From Paracoccaceae bacterium (GTDB taxonomy: Bacteria > Pseudomonadota > Alphaproteobacteria > Rhodobacterales > Rhodobacteraceae): 15,400 bases of DNA. Within the stretch, counting starts at the first letter, position 1, and every line of letters starts with the position of its first letter. The DNA is taken from NCBI GenBank assembly GCA_003561595.1, contig PWWF01000059.1, positions 1-15,400 of the forward strand. The letters are read 5' to 3'. The notes beneath the pieces are model-generated. The model was given only the letters and a program-made list of their open reading frames with translations, was not told the DNA's origin and did not search any database. The translations under genes and the position numbers were made by a program. Below are positions 7,246 through 14,668 of this stretch, one piece after another.

Positions 7246-8537
7246 TGAAACGAAGACATCTTTTGTTCGCCGGGGGTGTGGGTGCAGCGGCGGCGCTGGG
7301 GTGGGGCGCGCGTGGCCCGGCGATTGCAGCCGTTGACCGTGGCTTCAACCGCTTCGCGCTTGACCCTGATGCGCCCGAACCCGATGCCGCTGATCTTGAC
7401 GTGCACCAGAGCCTGTTTCTCGCCGATCTGCATGCCGATTGCCTGAAATGGGATCGCGATCTGTTGCAATGGTCCGAATATGGCCATGCTGATGTCCCGC
7501 GTCTGCATGCCGGGAATACGGCGCTGCAGGTCTTTGCCATGGTCACCCATTCGCCCGTGAATTTCCCGTGGCGCGACTGTCTCAGCGCCGATGCGCCCAA
7601 CCATGCGGCCTGGCTGGCCGCGTTGCAGGGGCGCCCCTTTCGCAGCGCGCGGGGGCGGGCCTTCTACCAGATGGACCTGTTCTGGAACGCGGTCCACCGC
7701 TCGCGCCTGTCGTCAGACACGCCCGAGATCCGCCCCATCCTCAATGCCTCGGAACTGCTGGCGCTGATCGAGGCGCGCAGCGCGGGCGCTTCGGTGATGG
7801 GCGGCATGCTCGCGCTCGAAGGCGGGCATTGGGTCGGCCAGTATGACCCCAGCCCCGGCGTCGTGTCGGCAGAGATCCGGCGACTCTATGATCGCGGGCT
7901 GCGGATTTTCGCACCCGTGCACCGCTTCGACAACCCACTGGGCGGCTCGTCCGAGGGGTGCGAACGCTACGGGCTGACACCAGCAGGGCGCGTGGCGCTT
8001 CAGGTCGCTGAAGAACAGGGCATGATGATCGACCTTGCCCACGCCTCCGAGGCGCTGATCCGCGATGCGTCAGAGCTGCTGCGCAATCCCTTCATCGTGT
8101 CGCATACCGGTGTGCGCGCAGTGTGCGAGGGGCTGCCCTGCCTGCCCGACCGCAACATGTCGGATGATTCGATCCGCGCCGTTCTGGATAGTGGGGGCCT
8201 GATCGGTGTCGGCTATTGGGGGCAGGCCGTGGGCGAAGGCGTGGCCAATATCCCGCGCGTGATGGAGTACATCATGGAAATGGCCGAACAGCGCGGGCTG
8301 AACGGGGCGGATCATGTCGCCCTGGGATCCGATTTCGATGGCTCGGTCGCCACGCAGATCTCGGCCAATGAATTGGGCGTGCTGACGGCGAGCTTGCGCC
8401 GCGCGGGGTTCGATGCCAGCATGATCGGGCGCATTGCCGGGCGCAATGTCTGCCGGTTGCTGGCAAGCGGCCTGCCCGGGGGCAGCCCGGTGATTGCCGA
8501 AAATATCGAACAGGCGCTGCAGAACAACTTTGTCTGA
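7245..8537 (+). CDS. Exported membrane dipeptidase, peptidase family M19
   Basis: Zinc-dependent dipeptidase of the renal dipeptidase family, 430 residues. The N-terminus MKRRHLLFAGGVGAAAALG has a twin-arginine followed by a hydrophobic stretch, so export by Tat (or Sec) to the periplasm is likely. The metal ligands can be placed by motif: His63 and Asp65 (ADLHADCL), bridging Glu192 (LALEGGHW), His266 (IDLAHAS) and His287 (IVSHTG). The family block LPDRNMSDD (300-308) and the C-terminal GSDFDG (361-366) are present. Length is normal for the family once the leader is removed. It stands alone on its strand and is convergent with the DUF418 gene 30 nt away. Possible roles are hydrolysis of dipeptides or D-amino-acid-containing peptides; the substrate cannot be read from the sequence. 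Confidence 0.92.
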   Translation: MKRRHLLFAGGVGAAAALGWGARGPAIAAVDRGFNRFALDPDAPEPDAADLDVHQSLFLADLHADCLKWDRDLLQWSEYGHADVPRLHAGNTALQVFAMVTHSPVNFPWRDCLSADAPNHAAWLAALQGRPFRSARGRAFYQMDLFWNAVHRSRLSSDTPEIRPILNASELLALIEARSAGASVMGGMLALEGGHWVGQYDPSPGVVSAEIRRLYDRGLRIFAPVHRFDNPLGGSSEGCERYGLTPAGRVALQVAEEQGMMIDLAHASEALIRDASELLRNPFIVSHTGVRAVCEGLPCLPDRNMSDDSIRAVLDSGGLIGVGYWGQAVGEGVANIPRVMEYIMEMAEQRGLNGADHVALGSDFDGSVATQISANELGVLTASLRRAGFDASMIGRIAGRNVCRLLASGLPGGSPVIAENIEQALQNNFV

Positions 8538-8567
8538 GGCGGGTCCCGATCTGCTGAAACGGCCCGG

Positions 8568-9650
8568 TCAGCGGCGGCGCATGGGTTCCAGGCGCAGGCG
8601 GGTCAGGCAACGCCACAACCATTCCCACGGGCCTTGCCGGTAGCGGCGCAACCACAGCCGCGCGAAAATCAGCATCACCGCAAAGATCGCGGCGGCAATC
8701 AGGATCACGGTAAAGGTGCCGTGCCGTCCGATCTGGTTCAGCCCCCAGCCATAGAACACGAACTGCCCCAAGAGACCGCCCATCAGATAGCCCGTCAGCG
8801 CCATCGCCCCCAAGGGCGCCAGCAACGCCCGCACCCGCGCGCCGCGCCCGCTATCGAGCCATAGCGCCAGAAGTGCGACATAGCCCATGCCAACCAGCGC
8901 CTCGACATTCTTCAGAAGCAGGCCGCCGGGCACCAGAACCAGCCCTGTGCGATGGATCGCCTCCAGCGCCAGCCCACCGGCGACCAGACCCCAGCCCAGG
9001 GGCAGCAGCCAGTGCCGCACCTCGCCCAGCCGCGCGGGCAGATTGGCCAGCCCCGCCGCCAGCCCGACCAGAAACAGTGCGGCAAGCTGGGCGTAACGGA
9101 TCGCCCGCAACCCGCGCGATTCGCCATCGGCGCCGGTGAACAACGCCCAGTTATGCGCGATGGTCACAGCGGGGCGCGGATCGGCAAAGGCGCGCAGGCT
9201 TTGCAACTGATCCATCTCCAGCGGCGGGGTCGGCGCCTGGCCCAGCAGCGCATAGGCCATGGGCGGCACGATCAGCAAGGTGGCCGCCAGCCCCAGAATC
9301 ACCTTGATCGGCAACAGCGCCGCCACCGGCAACAGCAGCCCCAGCACCGCATAGGTCGTCAGGATATCGCCCCAGAAGAAGAACAGCGCATTCAGCAGCC
9401 CCAATCCATAGAGCAGCAGGATACGCCGCAGATAGACCGCGACCCAGGGCTCGCCCCGCGCCTGCATCCGGCGCATCAGCAGCGTGAAACTGACCCCGAA
9501 CATCAGCGAGAATGCCGAACGCGCCTTGCCCTCGACCAGCACCGACAACAGATAGGCCACCACCCGGTCGGCGGGGCCGTGGATCGCGGCGCGCATCTCG
9601 GGCGTCAGATAGGTCAGCCCGGCGATGGTCAGCATGTTGATGGTCAGCAC
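8568..9650 (-). CDS. DUF418 family membrane protein (start uncertain, N-terminus extends upstream)
   Basis: Integral membrane protein with about eight to ten hydrophobic segments. It ends in the DUF418 signature 'GPWEWLWRCLTRLRLEPM', close to the family's GPxEWLWRxLTxxxxxPMRR. Function of the family is unknown; some members accompany transport or cell-envelope genes. The first standard start codon is the GTG at 9650 (360 residues). However, the same frame remains open back to a stop at 9786-9788 and encodes RLVTLDATRAAALIG just before it, which is the conserved DUF418 N-terminus (LDxLRGxALLGI pattern). No ATG, GTG or TTG occurs in frame in that stretch, and none in either other minus-strand frame between 9788 and the region of residue LVT. 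The gene may use a rare start, be damaged at its 5' end, or contain a sequence error. It lies downstream of rlmN on the same strand. Confidence 0.75.
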   Translation of the reverse strand: MLTINMLTIAGLTYLTPEMRAAIHGPADRVVAYLLSVLVEGKARSAFSLMFGVSFTLLMRRMQARGEPWVAVYLRRILLLYGLGLLNALFFFWGDILTTYAVLGLLLPVAALLPIKVILGLAATLLIVPPMAYALLGQAPTPPLEMDQLQSLRAFADPRPAVTIAHNWALFTGADGESRGLRAIRYAQLAALFLVGLAAGLANLPARLGEVRHWLLPLGWGLVAGGLALEAIHRTGLVLVPGGLLLKNVEALVGMGYVALLALWLDSGRGARVRALLAPLGAMALTGYLMGGLLGQFVFYGWGLNQIGRHGTFTVILIAAAIFAVMLIFARLWLRRYRQGPWEWLWRCLTRLRLEPMRRR

Positions 9651-9793
9651 ACCAATCAGCGCCGCGGCCCGCGTCGCGTCAAGCGTGACGAGGCGATCAG
9701 CCGCTTGCGCCTTGCCCGGGGTCTTGCGGGGCGGTGGAACGGCTTTCGGGGCGGACGGACGTGACGTGACGTGCCTCTTGCAGGGTCAGTGTG

Positions 9794-10987
9794 TCAGGGG
9801 CGCGAGGGGGCAATCCCGGCCTCGGCGGCGATCTGTGCGGCAGGGCGGCGCGCGCGCTCGGTCGCGGATTTCAACTGTCCGCAGGCGGCCATGATATCCT
9901 CGCCGCGCGGGGTGCGGATGGGGCTGGCATAGCCCGCCTTGTGCACAATATCGGCAAATGCCTCGATCCGTGCCCAGTCCGAACGCTCATAAGGCGCGCC
10001 GGGCCATTCATTGAACGGGATCAGGTTGATCTTGGCCGGGATGCCCGCGATCAGCCGCACCAGACGCCGCGCATCGGCATCCGAATCATTCACGCCCTTG
10101 AGCATGACATATTCAAAGGTGATCCGTTCGGAATTGGACAGGCGCGGGTAGTCGCGCAGCGCATCCAGCAGTGTCTGGATATTCCAGCGCTTGTTGATCG
10201 GCACCAGCCGGTCGCGCACCTCATCCGTGGTGGCGTGGAACGACACCGCCAGCAGGCAACCGATCTCGCTGGCCGTGCGCGCGATCTCGGGCACGACACC
10301 CGATGTGGACAGCGTGATGCGGCGGCGCGAGATCGACAGCCCTTCGCCATCCATCACCACCTTCATCGCGTCGCGCACATTGTCGAAATTATAGAGCGGC
10401 TCACCCATGCCCATCAGCACCACATTGCTGACCAGCCGCGTTTCATCGCGCGGGGCGCCCGGAACGGGCCATTCGCCCAGATCGTCGCGCGCGACCAGCA
10501 CCTGGCCCACAATCTCGGCGGGGGTCAGGTTGCGCACCAGTTTCTGCGTGCCGGTATGGCAGAAGGAACAGGTGAGCGTGCAGCCGACCTGGCTGGAAAT
10601 GCACAACGTGCCACGGCTTTCCTCGGGGATATAGACGGCCTCGACCTCATGCCCGCCCGCAATGCGCAGCAGATATTTGCGCGTCCCGTCATCCGAGATC
10701 TGGCGCGACACGATCTCGGGGCGGGCAATGGTGAAATGCCGGGCCAGTTGCGCGCGATACGCCTTGGCCAGATTGGTCATCGCGTCGAAATCCTGCGCGC
10801 CCCAATGGTAGATCCATTGCCAGATCTGGCCCACGCGCATCCTGGCCTGCCGCTCGGGCGTGCCCATTGCGATCAGGGCCTCCATCATCTGCGCGCGGGT
10901 CAGGCCCACCAGATTGCGCAGCCCGTCCTCGGGCAGTTTGCGCGGCAGGGTCAGGACATCCTGCGTGATCGGGGGGGTCGCACTCAT
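9794..10987 (-). CDS. rlmN: Dual-specificity rRNA/tRNA adenine-C2 methyltransferase RlmN
   Basis: Radical-SAM enzyme that makes 2-methyladenosine at 23S rRNA A2503 and tRNA A37. The 397-residue protein has the cluster motif CTLTCSFC (Cys136, Cys140, Cys143). The two mechanistic cysteines are Cys129 (GTLCISSQ) and Cys369 (AACGQL), spaced as in E. coli Cys118/Cys355. SAM-binding GMGEPLYN (193-200) is also present. The start at 10987 (MSATPPIT) is chosen because AGAGG lies 5 nt upstream; a longer reading from 11056 crosses the IalB terminator. A TTATAT on the minus strand near 11015-11020 may be its -10. An extra C-terminal tail of roughly 25 residues follows the Cys369 block. Confidence 0.96.
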   Translation of the reverse strand: MSATPPITQDVLTLPRKLPEDGLRNLVGLTRAQMMEALIAMGTPERQARMRVGQIWQWIYHWGAQDFDAMTNLAKAYRAQLARHFTIARPEIVSRQISDDGTRKYLLRIAGGHEVEAVYIPEESRGTLCISSQVGCTLTCSFCHTGTQKLVRNLTPAEIVGQVLVARDDLGEWPVPGAPRDETRLVSNVVLMGMGEPLYNFDNVRDAMKVVMDGEGLSISRRRITLSTSGVVPEIARTASEIGCLLAVSFHATTDEVRDRLVPINKRWNIQTLLDALRDYPRLSNSERITFEYVMLKGVNDSDADARRLVRLIAGIPAKINLIPFNEWPGAPYERSDWARIEAFADIVHKAGYASPIRTPRGEDIMAACGQLKSATERARRPAAQIAAEAGIAPSRP

Positions 10988-11026
10988 CTGGGCCTCTCGG
11001 GGTTTTCTTGACCACATATAACAAGA

Positions 11027-11052
11027 CCGCCCGGCTTTGACAGCCCGGGCGG
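11027..11052 (-). terminator. Terminator after the IalB-like gene
   Basis: Read on the minus strand, an 8-bp perfect stem (CCGCCCGG with CCGGGCGG, 10-nt loop) lies 22 nt after the IalB-like stop. It is followed by TCTTGTTATAT, a T-rich run. It separates the IalB-like gene from rlmN, whose promoter probably lies immediately downstream of or within this T-rich stretch. Confidence 0.7.
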
Positions 11053-11074
11053 CCAAATCAGTGCGGTGCTGTGT

Positions 11075-11602
11075 TCAGTCTTCAGCGCATTGGCGCTGTG
11101 CTTCCTCGGTCGCGGCAGTGAACCCGAACAGCGAGAACGTGTCCTTCGTGTCGGTTCCGCGCGACGACCGCGCGACCAGCTCGGCCTCTGCCCCGGCGCG
11201 CATGGCTGCCAGAATACGCTGGTCTTCCTCGGACGATCCGGCCCACGCCCACTGGTCATCCACAAACAACTGGAATTCATTCGATCCAATGGTCAGCGCC
11301 ACAGTCGAATCGCCCGCGAACGGGTATCCACCGGTAAAGGAGATCTCTGGCGTGCTGCTGCCCGGACGGTAGGTCGCAAACAGCAGGATATCGCCGCGAT
11401 TCACCTGCACAGGCTGTCCGTTACGGGTGTTCAGCGTTTCCTTGGGTGCCGATACGGCCCAGCACTCGCGGGGGCTGTCCTCGACGAACACGCTCCAATC
11501 CGTATCGGCAGCGACACGGTTGCTCGATTCCTGCGCCTGCGCGCCCAGCCCTGCAAATGCCGCGACAGCGGCCACGGCTCCAATTCTGCCAAATGACGTC
11601 AT
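11075..11602 (-). CDS. Secreted IalB-like (invasion-associated locus B family) protein
   Basis: 175-residue exported protein. MTSFGRIGAVAAVAAFAGLGAQAQ is a clear signal peptide, with cleavage expected after AQAQ (about residue 24). The mature part opens with DTDWSVFVEDSPRECWAVS, the pattern seen in alphaproteobacterial IalB-like proteins, and has two cysteines (Cys47 and Cys172) that could pair. The family name comes from a Bartonella invasion protein, but homologues are common in free-living species with no known function; nothing here implies virulence. The start at 11602 has GGAGG about 11 nt upstream. The frame stays open upstream across the divergent asparaginase gene, but that part is antisense and not coding. 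It has its own terminator. Confidence 0.78.
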   Translation of the reverse strand: MTSFGRIGAVAAVAAFAGLGAQAQESSNRVAADTDWSVFVEDSPRECWAVSAPKETLNTRNGQPVQVNRGDILLFATYRPGSSTPEISFTGGYPFAGDSTVALTIGSNEFQLFVDDQWAWAGSSEEDQRILAAMRAGAEAELVARSSRGTDTKDTFSLFGFTAATEEAQRQCAED

Positions 11603-11686
11603 GTGCTCTATCGCCTCCAATTGACCCGGCCCGGAATTTGCGTCACCCACACCCGGAAGATGTGGCATGTCGCGCCTGTAGCTGTA

Positions 11687-11716
11687 ATTCTTAGCGCCTG
11701 CGCCGGGAAAGTTCAA
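11687..11716 (-). promoter_or_regulatory. Possible promoter of the IalB-like gene
   Basis: On the minus strand, TTGAAC (11716-11711) and AAGAAT (11692-11687) are separated by 18 nt and match sigma-70 elements moderately. The predicted start of transcription lies about 80 nt upstream of the coding start. No other convincing promoter is seen in the 173-nt divergent gap. Confidence 0.3.
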
Positions 11717-11775
11717 AGCCCTGATGGCGAAAAATCGCGCAGGCGTGAGCGGTCGTGCTACAGGAGTGATCGGGA

Positions 11776-12810
11776 ATGAGGGACGGAATGCAGACAATGT
11801 CCAAAATGGACTCGGTGGCCAATGTGGGCTCGGGCGCAGTGCCGCTGGTGGAATTATGGCGCGGTGATCTGCTGGAAAGCCTGCATCGCGGTCATGCGGT
11901 GGTCGCGCGCGCCTCGGGTGAGGTGGTCGAGGCCTGGGGCCGTGCCGACGCGCTGATCTACCCGCGCTCGAGCTGCAAGATGGTCCAGGCATTGCCGCTG
12001 CTGGAATCGGGCGCCGGGCGTGACCTGGGGCGCGAGCATCTGGCGCTGGCCTGCGCCTCGCATCAGGGGGGGCGCATTCATGTCGAACGTGTCGCGCGCT
12101 GGCTGGGGGATCTGGGCCTGTCCGAGGGCGATCTGCGCTGCGGCTGTCAGGACGCGCAGGACATCGAGGAACGCGACCGTCTGGTGCGCGCGGGCGCTGC
12201 GGCGGGCCAGCTGCACAATAACTGCTCGGGCAAGCATGCGGGGTTTCTGACCCTGAATCAGCATCTTGGCGGCGATTCTGAATATGTGACCCCCGATCAT
12301 CCCGTGCAAATTGCCGTGCGCACCGCGTTCGAGGAGGTGACGGAGATGCCCTCGCCCGGTTACGGGATCGACGGGTGTTCGGCCCCGAATTTCGCCACCA
12401 CGGTCGCGGCGCTGGCGGGTGGCATGGCGCGTTTTGCCAGCGCGGGGGACGGGAACGCCCGCAGCCGCGCCATGGTGCGCCTGCGCGAAGCGATGATGGC
12501 CCATCCCGATCTGGTCGCAGGTGAAACCCGCGCCTGCACCGAGTTGATGCGCGCCATGGACGGGCGTGCGGCCATCAAGACCGGGGCCGAGGCCGTTTTC
12601 GTGGCCATCCTGCCACAGGCGGGGCTGGGGATCGCGCTCAAGATCGTGGATGGCGGCGTGCGCGCCGCCGAGGCCGCCATCACGGCGCTGCTGATTCGTC
12701 ACGGCGCGCTGGCAGCGGATCATCCGGTCGTCGCCCGCTATATCGGCCCCACACGCAACCGGCGCGATATCGTGACCGGTGAAACGCGCCTCGCGCCGGG
12801 CTTTGCCTGA
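11776..12810 (+). CDS. L-asparaginase II family protein (Rhizobium-type)
   Basis: Hydrolyses asparagine to aspartate and ammonia. It belongs to the thermolabile Rhizobium etli-type asparaginase class, unrelated to E. coli AnsA/AnsB. The 344-residue protein has the class motifs: a Ser-x-x-Lys pair Ser65/Lys68 in YPRSSCKMVQ, Ser95 in CASHQGG, and AIKTGAEAVF near the C-terminus with the second lysine. The metal-site residues Cys150 and Lys153 (NNCSGKHAGF) and Cys201 (GIDGCSAP) match those described for R. etli ReAV. Four in-frame ATG codons occur in the first 11 residues. The first (11776) has AGGAG 9 nt upstream and the second (11788) has GAGG 5 nt upstream, so the true start may be either. No signal peptide, so it is cytosolic. 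Confidence 0.88.
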   Translation: MRDGMQTMSKMDSVANVGSGAVPLVELWRGDLLESLHRGHAVVARASGEVVEAWGRADALIYPRSSCKMVQALPLLESGAGRDLGREHLALACASHQGGRIHVERVARWLGDLGLSEGDLRCGCQDAQDIEERDRLVRAGAAAGQLHNNCSGKHAGFLTLNQHLGGDSEYVTPDHPVQIAVRTAFEEVTEMPSPGYGIDGCSAPNFATTVAALAGGMARFASAGDGNARSRAMVRLREAMMAHPDLVAGETRACTELMRAMDGRAAIKTGAEAVFVAILPQAGLGIALKIVDGGVRAAEAAITALLIRHGALAADHPVVARYIGPTRNRRDIVTGETRLAPGFA

Positions 12811-12849
12811 CCAGCATGTGATCGCGCAAATGGTGCTGCACTGCGGCAA

Positions 12850-12867
12850 GCGGGTTTTCCTGCCCGC
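12850..12867 (+). terminator. Weak hairpin after asparaginase
   Basis: GCGGG and CCCGC enclose an 8-nt loop containing TTTTCC, about 40 nt past the asparaginase stop. The stem is short and lacks a trailing T-tract, so it is only a possible attenuator or terminator before the next small gene. Confidence 0.2.
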
Positions 12868-12912
12868 AGGCTTGGTATACGCAGGGGTTTTAGCACAAGA
12901 TGGGGATCTGCA

Positions 12913-13200
12913 ATGTTCAAGTTTCTGTTCGGCTCGAAATCCGACGCTCCGGCGGTCAAGCGCGAGACACAGCGCGAAACCGTGACCCGCGCCCTGCGCG
13001 AGGTGAACGAGATCATGGCAGAACTGGACCCCAAGCCCCGCATCACGATCTATCCCGAAGAGGGCACGCTGAGCATAGAGTTGCCAGAACAGATGCCCGA
13101 TGAGGCCAAGGCCCTGCCCGCGCCCGAAGCGAAAGCCAAGGCACCAGAGGAACTGTCCGCGCCGGAATCGTCCGAAAAGCCCAACGCCAGCGCGGCCTGA
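12913..13200 (+). CDS. Small acidic protein of unknown function
   Basis: 95-residue protein not recognised as a named family. The first half (MFKFLFGSKSD, then a charged helix to about residue 40, then ITIYPEEGTLSIELPEQMPDE) looks folded, with a possible helix and two short strands. The second half (from about 64) is a low-complexity tail rich in Ala, Pro, Glu and Lys. No signal peptide or membrane segment, although the start MFKFLF is hydrophobic. GGGGA lies 6 nt before the ATG. GC-rich third codon positions fit the neighbours, which supports it as a real gene. It sits between asparaginase and the methionine-synthesis gene with gaps of about 100 and 77 nt. Confidence 0.65.
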   Translation: MFKFLFGSKSDAPAVKRETQRETVTRALREVNEIMAELDPKPRITIYPEEGTLSIELPEQMPDEAKALPAPEAKAKAPEELSAPESSEKPNASAA

Positions 13201-13277
13201 GCGGCGATCTCGGGCCTTGCCCTGCATCCGGTGCTGGCGTAGCGTCACGGCCAATTTCCGAAGGGCAGGAGGACCCG

Positions 13278-14564
13278 ATGGCTGACAAGACACCCGATTT
13301 CGAGACGCTTCAGATTCATGCAGGCGCGCGGCCCGACCCGGCGACGGGCGCGCGGCAGGTGCCGATCTATCAGACGACATCCTATGTGTTCCGCGACGCA
13401 GATCATGCCGCAGCCCTCTTCAACCTGCAGGAAGTGGGGTATATCTATTCGCGCCTGACCAACCCCACCGTGGCCGCGCTGCAGGAACGCATGGCCGCAC
13501 TCGAAGGGGGCGCAGGGGCTGTCTGCTGCTCGTCCGGGCATGGCGCGCAGATCATGGCGCTGTTCCCGCTGATGGGGCCGGGGCTGAACATCGTGTCGTC
13601 CAACCGGCTTTATGGTGGCACGGTCACGCAATTCAGCCAGACGATCAAGCGCTTCGGCTGGTCAGCAAGATTTGTCGATACCGACGATCTGGACGCGGTC
13701 GAGGCTGCGATTGACGAGAATACCCGCGCCATATTCTGTGAATCCATCGCCAATCCGGGCGGCTATATCACCGATCTCGACGCGCTGGCCGCAATCGCGG
13801 ATCGCAACGGCATTCCGCTGATCGTGGATAACACCACCGCCACCCCCTATCTGTGCCGCCCCATTGAACACGGCGCGACGCTGGTCGTGCATTCGCTGAC
13901 CAAATATCTGACCGGCAATGGCACTGTGACCGGCGGGGTGATCGTCGATTCGGGCACGTTCAACTGGTCGAATGGCAAATTCCCCGCCATGTCGGAACCC
14001 GAACCCGCCTATCACGGCCTGAAATTCCATGAGACCTTTGGCCCGCTGGCCTTTACCTTCAACTCCATCGCCATCGGCCTGCGCGATCTGGGCATGACGC
14101 TGAACCCGCAGGCAGCACATTACACGCTACTTGGGATCGAGACGCTCAGCCTGCGCATGGACAAGCACTGCGCCAATGCCGTCAAGGTTGCCGAATGGCT
14201 GGAGCGCGATCCCCGCGTGGCATATGTCACCTATGCGGGGCTGCCTTCATCGCCCTATCATCACCGGATGGCGCAGATCTGCCCGAAAGGGGCGTCCTCG
14301 CTTTTCACCTTCTCGCTCAAGGCCGGGTATGAGGCCTGTGTCAAGCTGATCGATTCGGTCAATCTGCTCAGCCATGTGGCCAATCTGGGCGATACGCGTT
14401 CGCTGATCATCCATTCGGCCTCGACCACGCATCGGCAACTGACCGAAGAACAGCAGATCGCCGCTGGTGCCGCCCCCGATGTGGTGCGGCTGTCCATCGG
14501 GCTGGAAAATGCCGATGACATCATCGCCGATCTGGATCAGGCCCTGACCGCGGCGGGCGCGTGA
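13278..14564 (+). CDS. metY: O-acetylhomoserine sulfhydrylase (PLP-dependent)
   Basis: Makes homocysteine from O-acetylhomoserine and sulphide in direct-sulphurylation methionine synthesis, in the cytosol. The 428-residue protein has the Cys/Met-metabolism fold: YSRLTNPT (57-64) with the neighbouring-subunit Tyr and Arg that hold PLP phosphate, SSGHGAQ (85-91), Tyr112 in RLYGGT stacking on PLP, Asp184 in IVDNT, and the PLP lysine Lys209 in VHSLTKYLTGNG. The length (about 430) and the insert FNWSNGKFPAMSEPEPAYHG favour the O-acetylhomoserine sulfhydrylase subgroup over cystathionine synthases and lyases (about 380-400). AGGAGG lies 5 nt upstream of the ATG. A strong hairpin follows at 14608-14642. 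Confidence 0.92.
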   Translation: MADKTPDFETLQIHAGARPDPATGARQVPIYQTTSYVFRDADHAAALFNLQEVGYIYSRLTNPTVAALQERMAALEGGAGAVCCSSGHGAQIMALFPLMGPGLNIVSSNRLYGGTVTQFSQTIKRFGWSARFVDTDDLDAVEAAIDENTRAIFCESIANPGGYITDLDALAAIADRNGIPLIVDNTTATPYLCRPIEHGATLVVHSLTKYLTGNGTVTGGVIVDSGTFNWSNGKFPAMSEPEPAYHGLKFHETFGPLAFTFNSIAIGLRDLGMTLNPQAAHYTLLGIETLSLRMDKHCANAVKVAEWLERDPRVAYVTYAGLPSSPYHHRMAQICPKGASSLFTFSLKAGYEACVKLIDSVNLLSHVANLGDTRSLIIHSASTTHRQLTEEQQIAAGAAPDVVRLSIGLENADDIIADLDQALTAAGA

Positions 14565-14607
14565 CGCGGCCCGCAACATCAGGCGATTGGGCGATTTTTC
14601 GCGTCCT

Positions 14608-14642
14608 GAAACGGGGGTCAGGGTTTTGTGACTCCCCGTTTC
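14608..14642 (+). terminator. Hairpin terminator after metY
   Basis: GAAACGGGG pairs with CCCCGTTTC (9 bp), and four more pairs (GTCA with TGAC) form across a one-base bulge, leaving the loop GGGTTTTG. It is 43 nt past the metY stop. The descending arm ends in TTTC and not a longer T-run, so termination strength is uncertain, but it is the strongest structure in this gap. A smaller palindrome, GCGATTTTTCGC (14591-14602), precedes it. Confidence 0.6.
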
Positions 14643-14668
14643 TGCAAAACCTGTGCTAAAGGCAAGGC

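Noticed and set aside
9791..11011. 406-codon open frame on the plus strand opposite rlmN
   Set aside because: rlmN has a full radical-SAM motif set on the minus strand; the plus-strand frame shows no domain and lacks a ribosome site.
11075..11602. Virulence or invasion locus
   Set aside because: IalB-like proteins are widespread in free-living alphaproteobacteria; no other host-interaction gene is present.
11603..11992. N-terminal extension of the IalB-like protein to 305 residues
   Set aside because: The extension lies antisense to asparaginase and is Pro/Arg/His-rich; the signal peptide at 11602 with its own ribosome site marks the real start.
11854..13380. 508-codon open frame on the minus strand
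   Set aside because: It spans asparaginase, the small acidic gene and the start of metY in antisense; composition is Arg/His/Gly-rich without any recognisable motif, typical of a GC-rich shadow.
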